A DNA stretch of 10,806 nucleotides from Hyphomicrobiaceae bacterium. GTDB taxonomy: Bacteria > Pseudomonadota > Alphaproteobacteria > Rhizobiales > Hyphomicrobiaceae. A program made the translations under genes and the position numbers. This document shows, piece by piece, positions 1 through 7,226 of the stretch (position 1 is the stretch's first letter; each line of letters starts with the position of its first letter). The DNA is taken from assembly GCA_013214245.1 (NCBI GenBank), contig JABSQE010000129.1:1-10806 (forward strand). Direction: 5' to 3'. The notes under the pieces were generated by a model, which was not told the DNA's origin, searched no databases, and saw only the letters and a program-made list of their open reading frames with translations.

Positions 1-32
1 ACATCGAGCACTTTTTTAGAGACGCAATGCAA

Positions 33-58
33 CGGAGCAATTGGCTCTGCAACTTTTT
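33..58 (+). terminator. weak terminator-like hairpin
   Basis: CGGAGC (33-38) can pair with GCTCTG (44-49) around a five-base AATTG loop, using one G-U pair. A run of five T follows at 54-58 after a CAAC spacer. It could end transcription of a plus-strand gene lying left of the window. The stem is short and the T-run is not directly attached, so this is a weak call. Confidence 0.22.
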
Positions 59-166
59 AACTTTAAATGTCGGTCGCTATTTGTAAAATTTGGGATGTGA
101 CTAAGGGTGAATTAAGAAAACATGCTACATTTCTCGAGTTTGTCTCACGGGGGAAGTAAAGAGTAA

Positions 167-715
167 GAACGCGGTATCCGAAGTTCTCTAGAGCACATCA
201 AACTTAGTTTTAATAATATCAGAAATGCAATAATTGTCGATAATAAATCAGATTCCCCATGTATAGGTGTAAATGTAGTTCACTTAACCAAAGAGAAAAC
301 TCTTGATCGAATTTTCCGAAACCAACTTCGGTCCGTAGCTATTAGCGGTGAGCCGGAGCAACTCTATTTCACTTTGTGCTTTGTCGCGTATTTTTTAATG
401 TGGTTTGCTTTGCTAATGACAACGTTAATTGAGGATCCTAATAGTGTTCATAATTAAATTAATTTAGCTCTTACTGTTTCGACGATAACTGGTGTTTTCT
501 TTGGCTTTTGATGAATTCCTAAAACACTTTAAACTTTGCTGCGCTTACTACTTTATTGTGTAGTAGTATATGGTGAGTTTGTCAGAGTCGAGAAGAATAT
601 CTATCGCTTGATCTATACAAGTTGCATTTTTGTTTACAGCCTTTTTCTATATGGTGTTTTTTATAGGTGTATTGCTATAATAGGATTTCAATTCACTTTT
701 AAGACTATTACGTAG
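167..715 (+). pseudogene. possible eroded membrane-protein gene
   Basis: A single plus-strand frame runs from after TAA 164-166 to TAG 713-715 with only four internal stops (TAA 455, TGA 509, TGA 512, TAA 530), where roughly a dozen would be expected by chance at this base composition. Its first 96 codons are continuously open but have no early ATG. The translation holds hydrophobic stretches at about 362-430 (LYFTLCFVAYFLMWFALLM), 536-574 (LLRLLLYCVVVYG) and 608-667 (LIYTSCIFVYSLFLYGVFY), separated by short polar stretches, as in a small multi-pass membrane protein. The hydrophobic spacing loosely recalls alphaproteobacterial YIP1-domain proteins, but that is only a visual impression. It is co-oriented with pepF. 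The alternative is a chance low-stop stretch in AT-rich DNA; I cannot name the ancestor. Confidence 0.33.
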
Positions 716-897
716 GGAATATTAATACTGAGCCGATGATTCAACTTAATCAGCAGATGTACTAGCTGCTAGTACAAAGCTATTATGTTTAAGATTATAA
801 TGAAAACTATTTAAGCGCGGGTGTGATATTTTATCCTATCGTGTGCTTTGTTGCATAGATCCAACTCACATCTAGAGCACATTGATTTAAACTTCAG
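187..897 (+). repeat. direct repeat pair TCTAGAGCACAT (187-207, 871-897)
   Basis: TCTAGAGCACAT occurs at 187-198 and again at 871-882. Each copy is soon followed by AAACTT and then AG (200-207 and 889-897), with a six-base length difference between the two parts. The copies lie about 680 bp apart and flank most of the eroded open frame. They could be remnants of a duplicated or inserted segment or simply chance; no transposase gene lies between them. Confidence 0.3.
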
Positions 898-1096
898 CGC
901 AAATATAACAGCTATAAAAGCACTCTAAAGTTATGGTTTGTATTGTCATTCGTACGTGGAGTAAGTTGTATCTGTAATATTTAGAACCCTCCAGAATTCG
1001 AAGTATATAATTCGATGTTTTAGAGTTTTTTATGTTAGTGATGTAGAGCTAAATCTTAAATTTGTATACTGCGTCTCTCAAGTTAGGTCTGATTGG
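716..1096. other. gene-free gap upstream of pepF
   Basis: I see no coding frame here that I can support. The stretch holds the 758-776 palindrome, a 14-bp-spaced AATTCGA direct repeat (995-1001 and 1009-1015) and a T6 run at 1026-1031 without a convincing stem before it. A TATACT hexamer at 1065-1070 could be a -10 element for pepF, but the hexamer 17 bp upstream (TGTAGA) is a poor -35, so no promoter is called. Confidence 0.5.
758..776. promoter_or_regulatory. 19-bp perfect palindrome, possible operator or stem-loop
   Basis: TGTACTAGC at 758-766 and GCTAGTACA at 768-776 are perfect reverse complements around a central T. As RNA it could fold into an eight-base-pair stem with a CTG loop, but no T-run follows, so it is not a standard terminator. 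As DNA, the one-base centre and nine-base half-sites resemble the binding site of a dimeric regulator. It lies about 320 bp upstream of pepF and just after the eroded frame. The bound protein, if any, is unknown. Confidence 0.35.
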
Positions 1097-2608
1097 ATGG
1101 AGAATAAAATGTACACGAATGCTGCTCAAAAGCTACGTGTTTTTTTGTCGGCTAATACAACACAAGCCATTACAGCATTAGATCTTGGTTCTATACCAAG
1201 ATGGGATCTAACAGATTTATTCCCAGGGCCAGACAGTCTGGAGTTGCAAAATGCTTTAAATCAGGCACAGGTTGATGCGGAAATATTTGAGGTTAAATAT
1301 AAGGGTAAACTTTTAGAAAAAGGTTATGATGGCACATTTCTTGTAAATGCTATCCGAGACTATGAAGCTGCTTCTGATCTTCTCGGCCGGATTTCAACTT
1401 TTGCATTCTTAAATTATGCTGGTGATCAGCAAAACTCAGCGCATGCTAAGCTTTTTGGTGATGTGCAAAGTCAGCTTACGCAAATATTTAATAAGTTTGT
1501 TTTTTTTGAGCTAGAGTTGAATCAAATTCCAGATCAGCAGCTTACTGTCGCTCTACAATACGAAGAACTGGCATATTTTAAACCATGGCTTGATGATCTT
1601 CGAAAGGAAAAAGCTTATCAGCTTGAAGAAAAGCTTGAGCTGTTGTTTAATGAAAAATCATTAACTTCTGCTAAAGCATGGAACCGCTTGTTTGATGATA
1701 CCCTTTCTGCCATGCGATTTGAGGTTAATGGAGAAACATTAAGTCTTGAGCCAACACTTAATTTGTTACTTGAGTCGGACGAATTGAAACGTAGAGCTGG
1801 CGCTGAAGCGCTGTCGAGGACATTTCAGGATAATATACAAACTTTTACATTAATTACTAACACACTTACTAAGGACAAAGAGATCTCAGATCGATGGCGA
1901 GGTTTTGTGGATGTCGCAGATAGCCGTCATCTAGCAAATCGAGTTGAAGGCCCTGTGGTTGAGGCTTTGGTTCATGCCGTGCGAGAAAGTTACGGTAAAC
2001 TTTCTCATAGGTACTATAAGTTGAAAGCAAAATGGCTTGGTAAGCAAAGCATACCTTATTGGGATCGTAACGCACCTCTTACGGTTAATCCAGAGCGTTT
2101 TATGAAATGGTCAGAAGCTAAGGAAATTGTTCTTAACGCATACGCTGATTTCGCACCGCAAATGGCAGATATAGCTAAGCACTTCTTCGACAAAAACTGG
2201 ATTGATGCTAGCGTGCGGCCTGGTAAGGCTCCTGGTGCTTTTTCGCACCCGGCGACACCATCAGTACATCCATATATTCTACTCAATTATCTTGGTAGTC
2301 CACGTGATGTTATGACACTTGCCCACGAACTTGGACACGGTGTGCATCAGGTTTTAGCAGCTAAACAAGGCGTGTTACTTTCCCAGACACCTTTAACCTT
2401 GGCAGAAACAGCTTCGGTGTTTGGTGAAATGCTCACATTCAAAAAACTGCTGGAAGATACTCATAATCTTACAGCACGTAAGGCCTTAATCGCAGGTAAG
2501 GTCGAAGACATGCTCAATACTGTCGTGCGTCAGGTTGCGTTCTATGAATTTGAGAGAAAAATTCACATTGCTCGTCGTGAGGGCGAATTAACAAGCGAAG
2601 GCATTAGC

Positions 2609-2611
2609 TAG
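2609..2611 (+). other. in-frame amber codon inside pepF
   Basis: The codon order is ATT AGC TAG TTT TGG ATG. In related PepF proteins as I remember them this spot reads roughly I-G-E-(I/L)-W-(M/L), so TAG most simply replaces GAG (Glu) or CAG (Gln) by one base change. Stop-codon use elsewhere in the window (purK and the glucosaminidase gene both end in TAG at natural C-termini) argues against TAG being reassigned to an amino acid. Confidence 0.85.
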
Positions 2612-2617
2612 TTTTGG

Positions 2618-2971
2618 ATGAGTGTTCAAGCTGAAAGTTTGGGTTCTAGCATTGAATTAAACCCGGGCTACGAAGTTTTCTGGGCCTACATCGGTCATTT
2701 CATAAGAGCACCGTTTTATGTTTATGCTTATGCTTTTGGGGATTGTCTCGTTAATTCTCTTTATGCTTTATACGAAGAATCATATCCGAATTTCGTGAAT
2801 AAATATCTTGACTTGTTATCGATTGGCGGGGCTAAACATCACAGTGAACTGCTTGCATCTTTTGGACTTGATGCGACTCAGCCCGAGTTCTGGTATAAGG
2901 GGCTATCTGTAATTTCTGGTATGATTGATGACTTAGAGGAACTGGATAGTCTAATCAACGAGATGAATTAA
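2618..2971 (+). CDS. C-terminal fragment of PepF after the amber codon
   Basis: This 117-codon open frame starts at the first ATG after the TAG and is in the same frame as pepF. It holds the conserved C-terminal block with His534 and the Tyr-rich PFYVYAYAFG stretch (full-length numbering), which helps form the M3 active site, but lacks the zinc-binding HEXXH. The bases before the ATG (TAGTTTTGG) offer no ribosome binding site, so independent translation looks unlikely. It is best regarded as the tail of pepF, not a gene of its own. Confidence 0.3.
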   Translation: MSVQAESLGSSIELNPGYEVFWAYIGHFIRAPFYVYAYAFGDCLVNSLYALYEESYPNFVNKYLDLLSIGGAKHHSELLASFGLDATQPEFWYKGLSVISGMIDDLEELDSLINEMN

Positions 2972-3706
2972 CTACTAATTAAAACTTCTATTTTGTCTTA
3001 AGGAAAAAGGGTTCATGAGCTTTGATTCGCAGATGACTCTAACATGATTTACACATCTATCCATCTAATTATCTGAAAGTCGTGAATGGTATTAATATGA
3101 AACTTAATACTGAGTGTTTGAGAAGTGATAGGTAAAACTTAACAATAGTAAAATGAGTAAAAATTGTCGTATTCAATTTTGGTAAGGTTTCCGATACTAT
3201 TCTTTTTTGTTTTAAGAGCTAGGCCAGGGATTGATGCTTTAGACAGTTAGACATTTAGTCATTATTCTTTTTATGAAATAAACTGGCCTTTTGAAATATA
3301 ATAACACTGAATTATACCTCTTAAAAGATGAAAGCTAATTTGAGAGAATTGAGCTTGATATGGTGTACTCTTTTTTAGGAGTTGGTCTGGTTGTAGGCCG
3401 ATTCAACAATCTATATTTTACTTGCTGATAAAAAATCTAATTCTATATTAGAACTTGCAAAGTTAAATCGTTGAATTTTCTTTTTAACTTCATAATGGTG
3501 CATTATAATCATAAATATTGTTTGAAACTTGCTTCGCTTATATTAAATTTCTCTTATGCAACTAATTATGCGCTAAAGATTTTGATATATAGTGTTGTAA
3601 ATAATAAAAGTCTAAAATGAAATTACCAGTAATTTTTTTATTTAGTATATACACGTTTGTAATTCAAGAAGCTATTAGAGTATAACCTTTGTCTGTTTTA
3701 TATGTA
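2972..3706. other. gene-free AT-rich gap between convergent genes
   Basis: No frame in this stretch gives a protein I recognise, and stops are dense in most frames. A 22-codon frame at 3360-3428 (MVYSFLGVGLVVGRF...) is too short to support. The only local structure I would mark is the AT-rich inverted repeat at 3620-3639. Confidence 0.55.
3620..3639 (+). terminator. weak AT-only stem-loop with T-run
   Basis: AAATTA (3620-3625) pairs with TAATTT (3630-3635) around CCAG and is followed directly by four more T. It could terminate plus-strand transcripts from pepF, though it lies about 650 bp past that gene. On the minus strand it lies 70-90 bases past the glucosaminidase gene with a poorer T-run. 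The stem has no G-C pair, so it would be weak. Confidence 0.25.
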
Positions 3707-4339
3707 CTATCTCGCGTTAGCCTTGCTATTTCTGCAGTAAGCTTGATAGTAGCGATTACTTATAGACACTATACTATTGGTGTAATTTCGGCTGTAAGGT
3801 GCCCATTTTAGGCCTATGTCACCGAAAGTTACTGGGCCTGTGATGGAACGTCGCCAGTCGTCTAGAATTTTCCACGATTGTATTTTACGTGTCCTGTTTG
3901 CAACGGGATCATTGACATATACACCAGCATATACAAGTAGGTGTTCTAAGTGAGCTCTAACCCCGTCAGAAACGGTGTTAAAGCGTTCGCCACTAGCACC
4001 CATACCTGTAGCTCCGAGACCGGCAAAGTTGTTCTGTGACAAATGTACATCTCCAGTGAATTTCAAATAATTAGTTTCTAATATCATTTGGAAAAATGCA
4101 AAATCCCAGCGAATTTTATATTGTTTTCCATATTTCTCGTAAAGGACAGAAATTGGTTCAAATTTTGGATGAAGTAACGGATTACCTATGCGTAAAAAAC
4201 TTAAAAGCTTTCTGGAGGTTGCACATTTAGGTGTTTGATTATTTGCACTAAGTAAAATCGCTGGTGCCGCTTTTAATCCAGAACTAAAATGTGTAGCTCC
4301 TAAGCACATTAGGATGAACATATGTATAATTTTTATCAT
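3707..4339 (-). CDS. exported glucosaminidase-domain protein (peptidoglycan hydrolase-like)
   Basis: The 210-residue product resembles bacterial glucosaminidase-domain proteins (Pfam PF01832, mannosyl-glycoprotein endo-beta-N-acetylglucosaminidase-like), which cleave the glycan strand of peptidoglycan. Residues 1-27 look like a signal peptide: a basic start, the hydrophobic stretch MFILMCLGATHF, and small residues near AAPA, so the enzyme should act in the periplasm. The core FAFFQMILETNYLKFTGDV (81-98) contains Glu88, the likely catalytic acid, and is followed by NNFAGLGATG (103-112) and GVRAHLEHLLVYAG (126-139), both typical of the alphaproteobacterial branch. The frame is intact, starting at ATG with only a weak TGAG upstream and ending at TAG. 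It stands alone on its strand, convergent with pepF and far from its neighbours, so context adds nothing about its substrate. Confidence 0.85.
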   Translation of the reverse strand: MIKIIHMFILMCLGATHFSSGLKAAPAILLSANNQTPKCATSRKLLSFLRIGNPLLHPKFEPISVLYEKYGKQYKIRWDFAFFQMILETNYLKFTGDVHLSQNNFAGLGATGMGASGERFNTVSDGVRAHLEHLLVYAGVYVNDPVANRTRKIQSWKILDDWRRSITGPVTFGDIGLKWAPYSRNYTNSIVSISNRYYQAYCRNSKANAR

Positions 4340-5123
4340 GAAAACTCATACTTTTTTTAAATATGCACACACTCAAAATATATACTATCGTAGTTTGATA
4401 TTCAGTAAATGCTAATTATTAACTAGGTATCAAGACCACTAATGAGTAATAACGGCTGATCTGCAATCTACCAATCTCGATATTAATAAATGGCAAAGTA
4501 GAATATTTATAATAGCAATATTATTGTTTGTAAAATATACCTTGAATTCTATTTTTAATGTAAGAACTTACAACGAACGAACGGCATAAGTTATGTAGCA
4601 GTCCTCTGTTAACACTCAACATTATGATAAGACTAACAAATAAAGTTATGTAGAAATGTATTTAGGTCGAAAATTATTAGCAGCGATTCTACTTACGGGT
4701 TGAATTTTCCGAGTAAGCCGGTGTTAGTTTTGTTAATTTCGTTTATTAAACGTTTTATTATGTGTTAGATTTTCAATTTTTCACATTACAGCCTGTTGAT
4801 CTCCAACTAACTTAAAACAAGATGTTGCTGAGATTTATGGATGAGCATATACAATATTTTAAAGGGTGAGTATAAAAATGTGATATAACATCTTTACATA
4901 AATAAAACTTTAATTTTTTATACCATTTTTAATGCCATAGGTGCAACATATTGTCCAGTACTAATAAATTTAGCATAGATTAAACAAGATATGTAAACAT
5001 TGATAATGCTTGTTTGATCAAAATTTGTGTTTGGATTAACTTAGCAAACATCTGTTAGATAGATGTTGCTGTGACAAAGCACTAATATTTCGCATTGAAT
5101 ATATAACGTCTATAAGTGTAATT
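4340..5123. other. gene-free AT-rich gap between divergent genes
   Basis: No frame in either strand gives a recognisable protein, and I see no tRNA-like cloverleaf. It must contain the promoters of the glucosaminidase gene (leftward) and of ydcH-purE-purK (rightward), but no convincing -35/-10 pair stands out. The motif AACATCT or its complement occurs four times (4820-4826, 4887-4893, 5047-5053, 5061-5067), the last two forming a stem-loop. Confidence 0.55.
5043..5070 (+). promoter_or_regulatory. stem-loop upstream of the ydcH-purE-purK group
   Basis: AGC-A-AACATCT (5043-5053) pairs with AGATGTTGCT (5061-5070) to give ten base pairs with a single bulged A (5046) and a seven-base GTTAGAT loop. 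No T-run follows, so it is not a terminator. It ends 53 bp before the ydcH start and could lie in the 5' leader or be a repressor site. The 11-mer AGATGTTGCTG in its right arm also occurs at 4820-4830. Role unknown. Confidence 0.35.
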
Positions 5124-5336
5124 ATGTTAAATAATAGTAAACGTTTTGAAATGGAACATATTCGCTTGAATATGCTACGTGAAGAGCATAGTAACCTTGG
5201 GGAAATAGTTTTACTCCTCGAAAATGCAAATGGACTAAACCAATTACAAGTAAAGCGACTTAAGAAACAAAGATTTGCTCTGAAAACTGCAATTGAGAAT
5301 CTGGAAGATAGGCTTTGCCCTGATATTATTGCTTGA
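5124..5336 (+). CDS. YdcH/DUF465 family small coiled-coil protein
   Basis: This 70-residue protein has the pattern of the DUF465 (YdcH) family: EEHSNLGEIVLLLEN (about 20-34), then LQVKRLKKQRFALKTAIENLEDRL (about 41-64), ending in PDIIA as many alphaproteobacterial members do. The Leu- and charge-rich helices suggest a short antiparallel coiled coil. The molecular role of the family is not established. It starts at ATG without a clear ribosome binding site, ends in TGA, and lies 82 bp ahead of purE on the same strand; I recall this neighbourhood from other alphaproteobacteria. It is probably co-transcribed with purE-purK, though a role in purine synthesis does not follow. Confidence 0.88.
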   Translation: MLNNSKRFEMEHIRLNMLREEHSNLGEIVLLLENANGLNQLQVKRLKKQRFALKTAIENLEDRLCPDIIA

Positions 5337-5418
5337 TCGCTACTAAATCTTTAGTGGAACCTTGCGATGCCTTTGAAATCAAAATTTTTAAACAATCTTA
5401 TATGTATTGGGTAATTGA

Positions 5419-5922
5419 ATGAGTTCTGTACAGTTTCCTATATCCATTATTATGGGGAGCCAGACAGATTGGCCGACCATGCAATCTGCTGCGGATGTTT
5501 GTTCTGAACTTTCCATTCTTTACGAAACACGTATTATATCGGCGCATCGGACGCCTACAAGGATGGTTGAATTCGCGCAAACAGCTCGGGCTCGTGGAAT
5601 AAAAGTTATTATTGCAGGTGCTGGTGGTGCAGCGCATCTACCAGGTATGGTGGCTTCCATTACAACATTGCCCGTGCTAGGAGTTCCTATTGAAAGTCGG
5701 TATCTATCTGGGCTTGATAGTTTATACTCGATTGTTCAAATGCCAGCTGGTTCACCTGTCGGAACCTTAGCGATAGGCCAACCAGGAGCGGTGAATGCTG
5801 CGCTACTAGCCGCTCAGATTATTGCTGTTGAAGATACTGAACTTGCAGATAAGTTATTAAATTGGCGTCGGAGACAGACTAATTCCGTTTTAGAAGAACC
5901 TTGTTATGCTAAAAAAGCGTGA
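5419..5922 (+). CDS. purE: N5-carboxyaminoimidazole ribonucleotide mutase
   Basis: PurE moves the carboxyl group of N5-CAIR to carbon 4 to give CAIR in de novo purine synthesis, in the cytoplasm and as a homo-octamer in known members. The 167-residue length is normal for a class I (bacterial) enzyme. Visible signatures are IMGSQTDWPTM near the start (11-21), SAHRTP (41-46) with the catalytic His43, AGAGGAAHLPGM (66-77), GVPI (88-91), the QMPAGSPVGTLAIG loop (107-120) and ALLAAQI. The start is ATG 5419; only a loose TTGGG lies upstream. The last 17 bases overlap the start of purK, so the two are likely translated in a coupled way. Finding PurE with PurK supports the two-step bacterial route. 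Confidence 0.98.
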   Translation: MSSVQFPISIIMGSQTDWPTMQSAADVCSELSILYETRIISAHRTPTRMVEFAQTARARGIKVIIAGAGGAAHLPGMVASITTLPVLGVPIESRYLSGLDSLYSIVQMPAGSPVGTLAIGQPGAVNAALLAAQIIAVEDTELADKLLNWRRRQTNSVLEEPCYAKKA

Positions 5923-7051
5923 TCTTACCCAATACCCTTTAATAGATACATCTTCGAATTTAGACAAAAATCTTGTAGTTGGTATTATAGGAGATGGTCA
6001 GTTAGGACGTATGTTAGTACTTGCAGCCGCTCGTCTAGGAGTAAAGTGTCGCATTTATAGTAGCAACTGTCAGGGGTGTGCCATTAGTGTTGCAGATAAC
6101 GTGATACAAGGGTGCTTTACAGATTTTGCTAATTTAGATGAATTTGCTAACGGTGTCGACGTAATAACATATGAGTCTGAAAATATTTCACTTCCAGCGG
6201 TAAAGCATCTATCTAAAAAATATGCTGTTTATCCGCCAGCACATGCTCTAGAAATTTCTCAAGATCGGTTGGCTGAAAAAAAGTTTCTGAAGTCTCTGGA
6301 TGTAAACGTCACAGCTTTTCAGGCAGTATCGAGTGAAGCTGATTTTTTAGCTGCAGTGCAGAGAATAGGAACACCATCTATCCTTAAAACACGGTTTTTG
6401 GGGTATGATGGTAAAGGGCAGGTGGAATTGACAGCTAATAGTGAACTATCCGCCACTTACAGCAGGCTGTCTGGCAGCCCAGCAATCCTAGAAAAAAAAG
6501 TTGATTTTGAGTACGAAATTTCTGTAATTTTGGTTCGCGGACTCAACTCATTAACTTCTAGAGTGTATAAAGAAAAGATTTATGACATCCCAGCAAATAC
6601 TCATGAGAAAGGGATTTTAAAGCGTTCTATTGTACCTGCTCCAATAGACGATAATATCCGATTAGAAGCAAAAGCTATAGCTTGCAAAATTGCGAACGCT
6701 CTGAATTATGTAGGCATTCTTGCTGTAGAGCTGTTTGTAGTTAGGTGTGGTAAGCAGGCTAAGTTGTTAGTTAATGAGATCTCTCCACGTGTTCACAACA
6801 CTGGTCATTGGACCATGGATGCTTGTGTTGTAGACCAATTTGAAAATCACATACGTGCTATTTTGGGATGGCCAATTGGTAATACAGATAGATATGTCGA
6901 TGTTGAAATGGTAAATATTTTAGGTTCAGAAATTTATCAGTTGCAATCTTTTTTGCCGCAATCAAAATCATGCATACATTTGTATGGTAAAGAAACAGTG
7001 AGTCCTCTTCGCAAAATGGGTCATATAAATAAAATAAAAAGTTTTTCTTAG
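5906..7051 (+). CDS. purK: 5-(carboxyamino)imidazole ribonucleotide synthase
   Basis: PurK uses ATP and bicarbonate to carboxylate AIR to N5-CAIR, which PurE then converts. The 381 residues form a full ATP-grasp enzyme: N-terminal glycine-rich loop GIIGDGQLGRM (26-36), ITYESENI (87-94), the ATP-grasp loop LGYDGKGQ (165-172), FEYEISVILVRG (201-212), GILKRSIVPAPI (236-247) and the metal/ATP block NEISPRVHNTGHWT (290-303). Most relatives read GGGQLGRM at the first loop; here the second Gly is Asp30, which is unusual but occurs without other damage. It starts inside the end of purE, has about 24 residues before the first conserved block, and no other Met is available there. It ends in TAG with the expected KMGHI-type C-terminus, followed by a terminator at 7176-7219. 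Confidence 0.97.
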   Translation: MLKKRDLTQYPLIDTSSNLDKNLVVGIIGDGQLGRMLVLAAARLGVKCRIYSSNCQGCAISVADNVIQGCFTDFANLDEFANGVDVITYESENISLPAVKHLSKKYAVYPPAHALEISQDRLAEKKFLKSLDVNVTAFQAVSSEADFLAAVQRIGTPSILKTRFLGYDGKGQVELTANSELSATYSRLSGSPAILEKKVDFEYEISVILVRGLNSLTSRVYKEKIYDIPANTHEKGILKRSIVPAPIDDNIRLEAKAIACKIANALNYVGILAVELFVVRCGKQAKLLVNEISPRVHNTGHWTMDACVVDQFENHIRAILGWPIGNTDRYVDVEMVNILGSEIYQLQSFLPQSKSCIHLYGKETVSPLRKMGHINKIKSFS

Positions 7052-7103
7052 TTATATTGGTATTCTTAAGGAGCATACACTTCTATAACGAAGTGGCATT
7101 ACG

Positions 7104-7147
7104 AACCAACTTGGTGAAAAATCAATCATTAAAAGTTGGGTTGATTT
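7104..7147. other. competing stem-loops in the purK-lpxK gap
   Basis: AACCAACTT (7104-7112) pairs with AAGTTGGGTT (7133-7142) over nine base pairs with one bulged G. A second pairing, AAATCAA (7119-7125) with TTGATTT (7141-7147), would exclude part of the first. On the minus strand the second stem is followed by two further T, so it could weakly end the lpxK transcript. On the plus strand both lie in the 3' region of purK. Confidence 0.3.
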
Positions 7148-7175
7148 GGAACGGCCTTAGCTGAACTCTAACAGT

Positions 7176-7219
7176 GCTTGATTACTAGTAAGTTATTGCC
7201 AGGATAATAAGCTTTTTTT
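7176..7219 (+). terminator. rho-independent terminator after purK
   Basis: GCTT-G-ATTA (7176-7184) pairs with TAATAAGC (7205-7212), giving eight base pairs with one bulged G and a 20-base loop. Seven T follow directly at 7213-7219. This is the best terminator in the window and would end the ydcH-purE-purK transcript eight bases before the stop codon of the convergent lpxK. It leaves a 3' untranslated region of about 165 bases after purK. A 10-bp palindrome TTACTAGTAA (7182-7191) overlaps the left arm. Confidence 0.5.
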
Positions 7220-7226
7220 GTAATTC

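Larger units (their letters stand above)
1097..2971 (+). pseudogene. pepF: M3-family oligoendopeptidase F, interrupted by an in-frame TAG
   Basis: PepF is a cytoplasmic zinc metallopeptidase that trims short peptides. Read through, the frame would give about 624 residues, close to the usual PepF size. The N-terminal part begins with a typical PRWDLTDLFPGPDS block (about residues 34-47) and carries the zinc site HELGH at 410-414 with the likely third ligand Glu437 in LAETASVFGEM. Codon 505 (2609-2611) is TAG. The same frame then resumes with FWMSVQAESLG and runs without another stop to TAA 2969-2971, through the conserved GYEVFWAYIGHF...PFYVYAYAFG block. Apart from the TAG the sequence looks well conserved, so the lesion is recent, is suppressed in the cell, or is a sequence error. 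For the start, GGAG at 1099-1102 sits six bases before a second ATG at 1109, making Met5 a good alternative to ATG 1097. The family call is very secure; whether it is a pseudogene is less so. Confidence 0.9.

Noticed and set aside
843..862. GCTTTGTTGCATAGATC, resembling the terminal repeats of some insertion sequences
   Set aside because: No partner inverted repeat, target duplication or transposase sequence was found nearby; a single short match is not enough.
1869..2286. Minus-strand open frames of 68 and 76 codons inside pepF
   Set aside because: They lie antisense to strongly conserved PepF sequence and resemble no protein family.
3360..3428. 22-codon frame MVYSFLGVGLVVGRF...
   Set aside because: Too short, no ribosome binding site and no recognisable family.
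4340..5123. A tRNA or other known structured RNA in the gap before ydcH
   Set aside because: No T-arm-like GTTCRANNC with matching acceptor stem could be found on either strand, and the visible stem-loop does not match an RNA family I know.
5398..5637. Minus-strand 79-codon frame over the start of purE
   Set aside because: Antisense to conserved PurE motifs, with low-complexity Cys/Arg/Asn-rich translation.
1097..7051. Reassignment of TAG to an amino acid, to explain the pepF amber
   Set aside because: purK (7049-7051) and the glucosaminidase gene (3707-3709) both end in TAG at natural C-termini, and no other conserved gene here has an internal TAG.
6858..7076. Minus-strand 72-codon frame over the end of purK
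   Set aside because: Antisense shadow of purK; no recognisable motif and no clear ribosome binding site.
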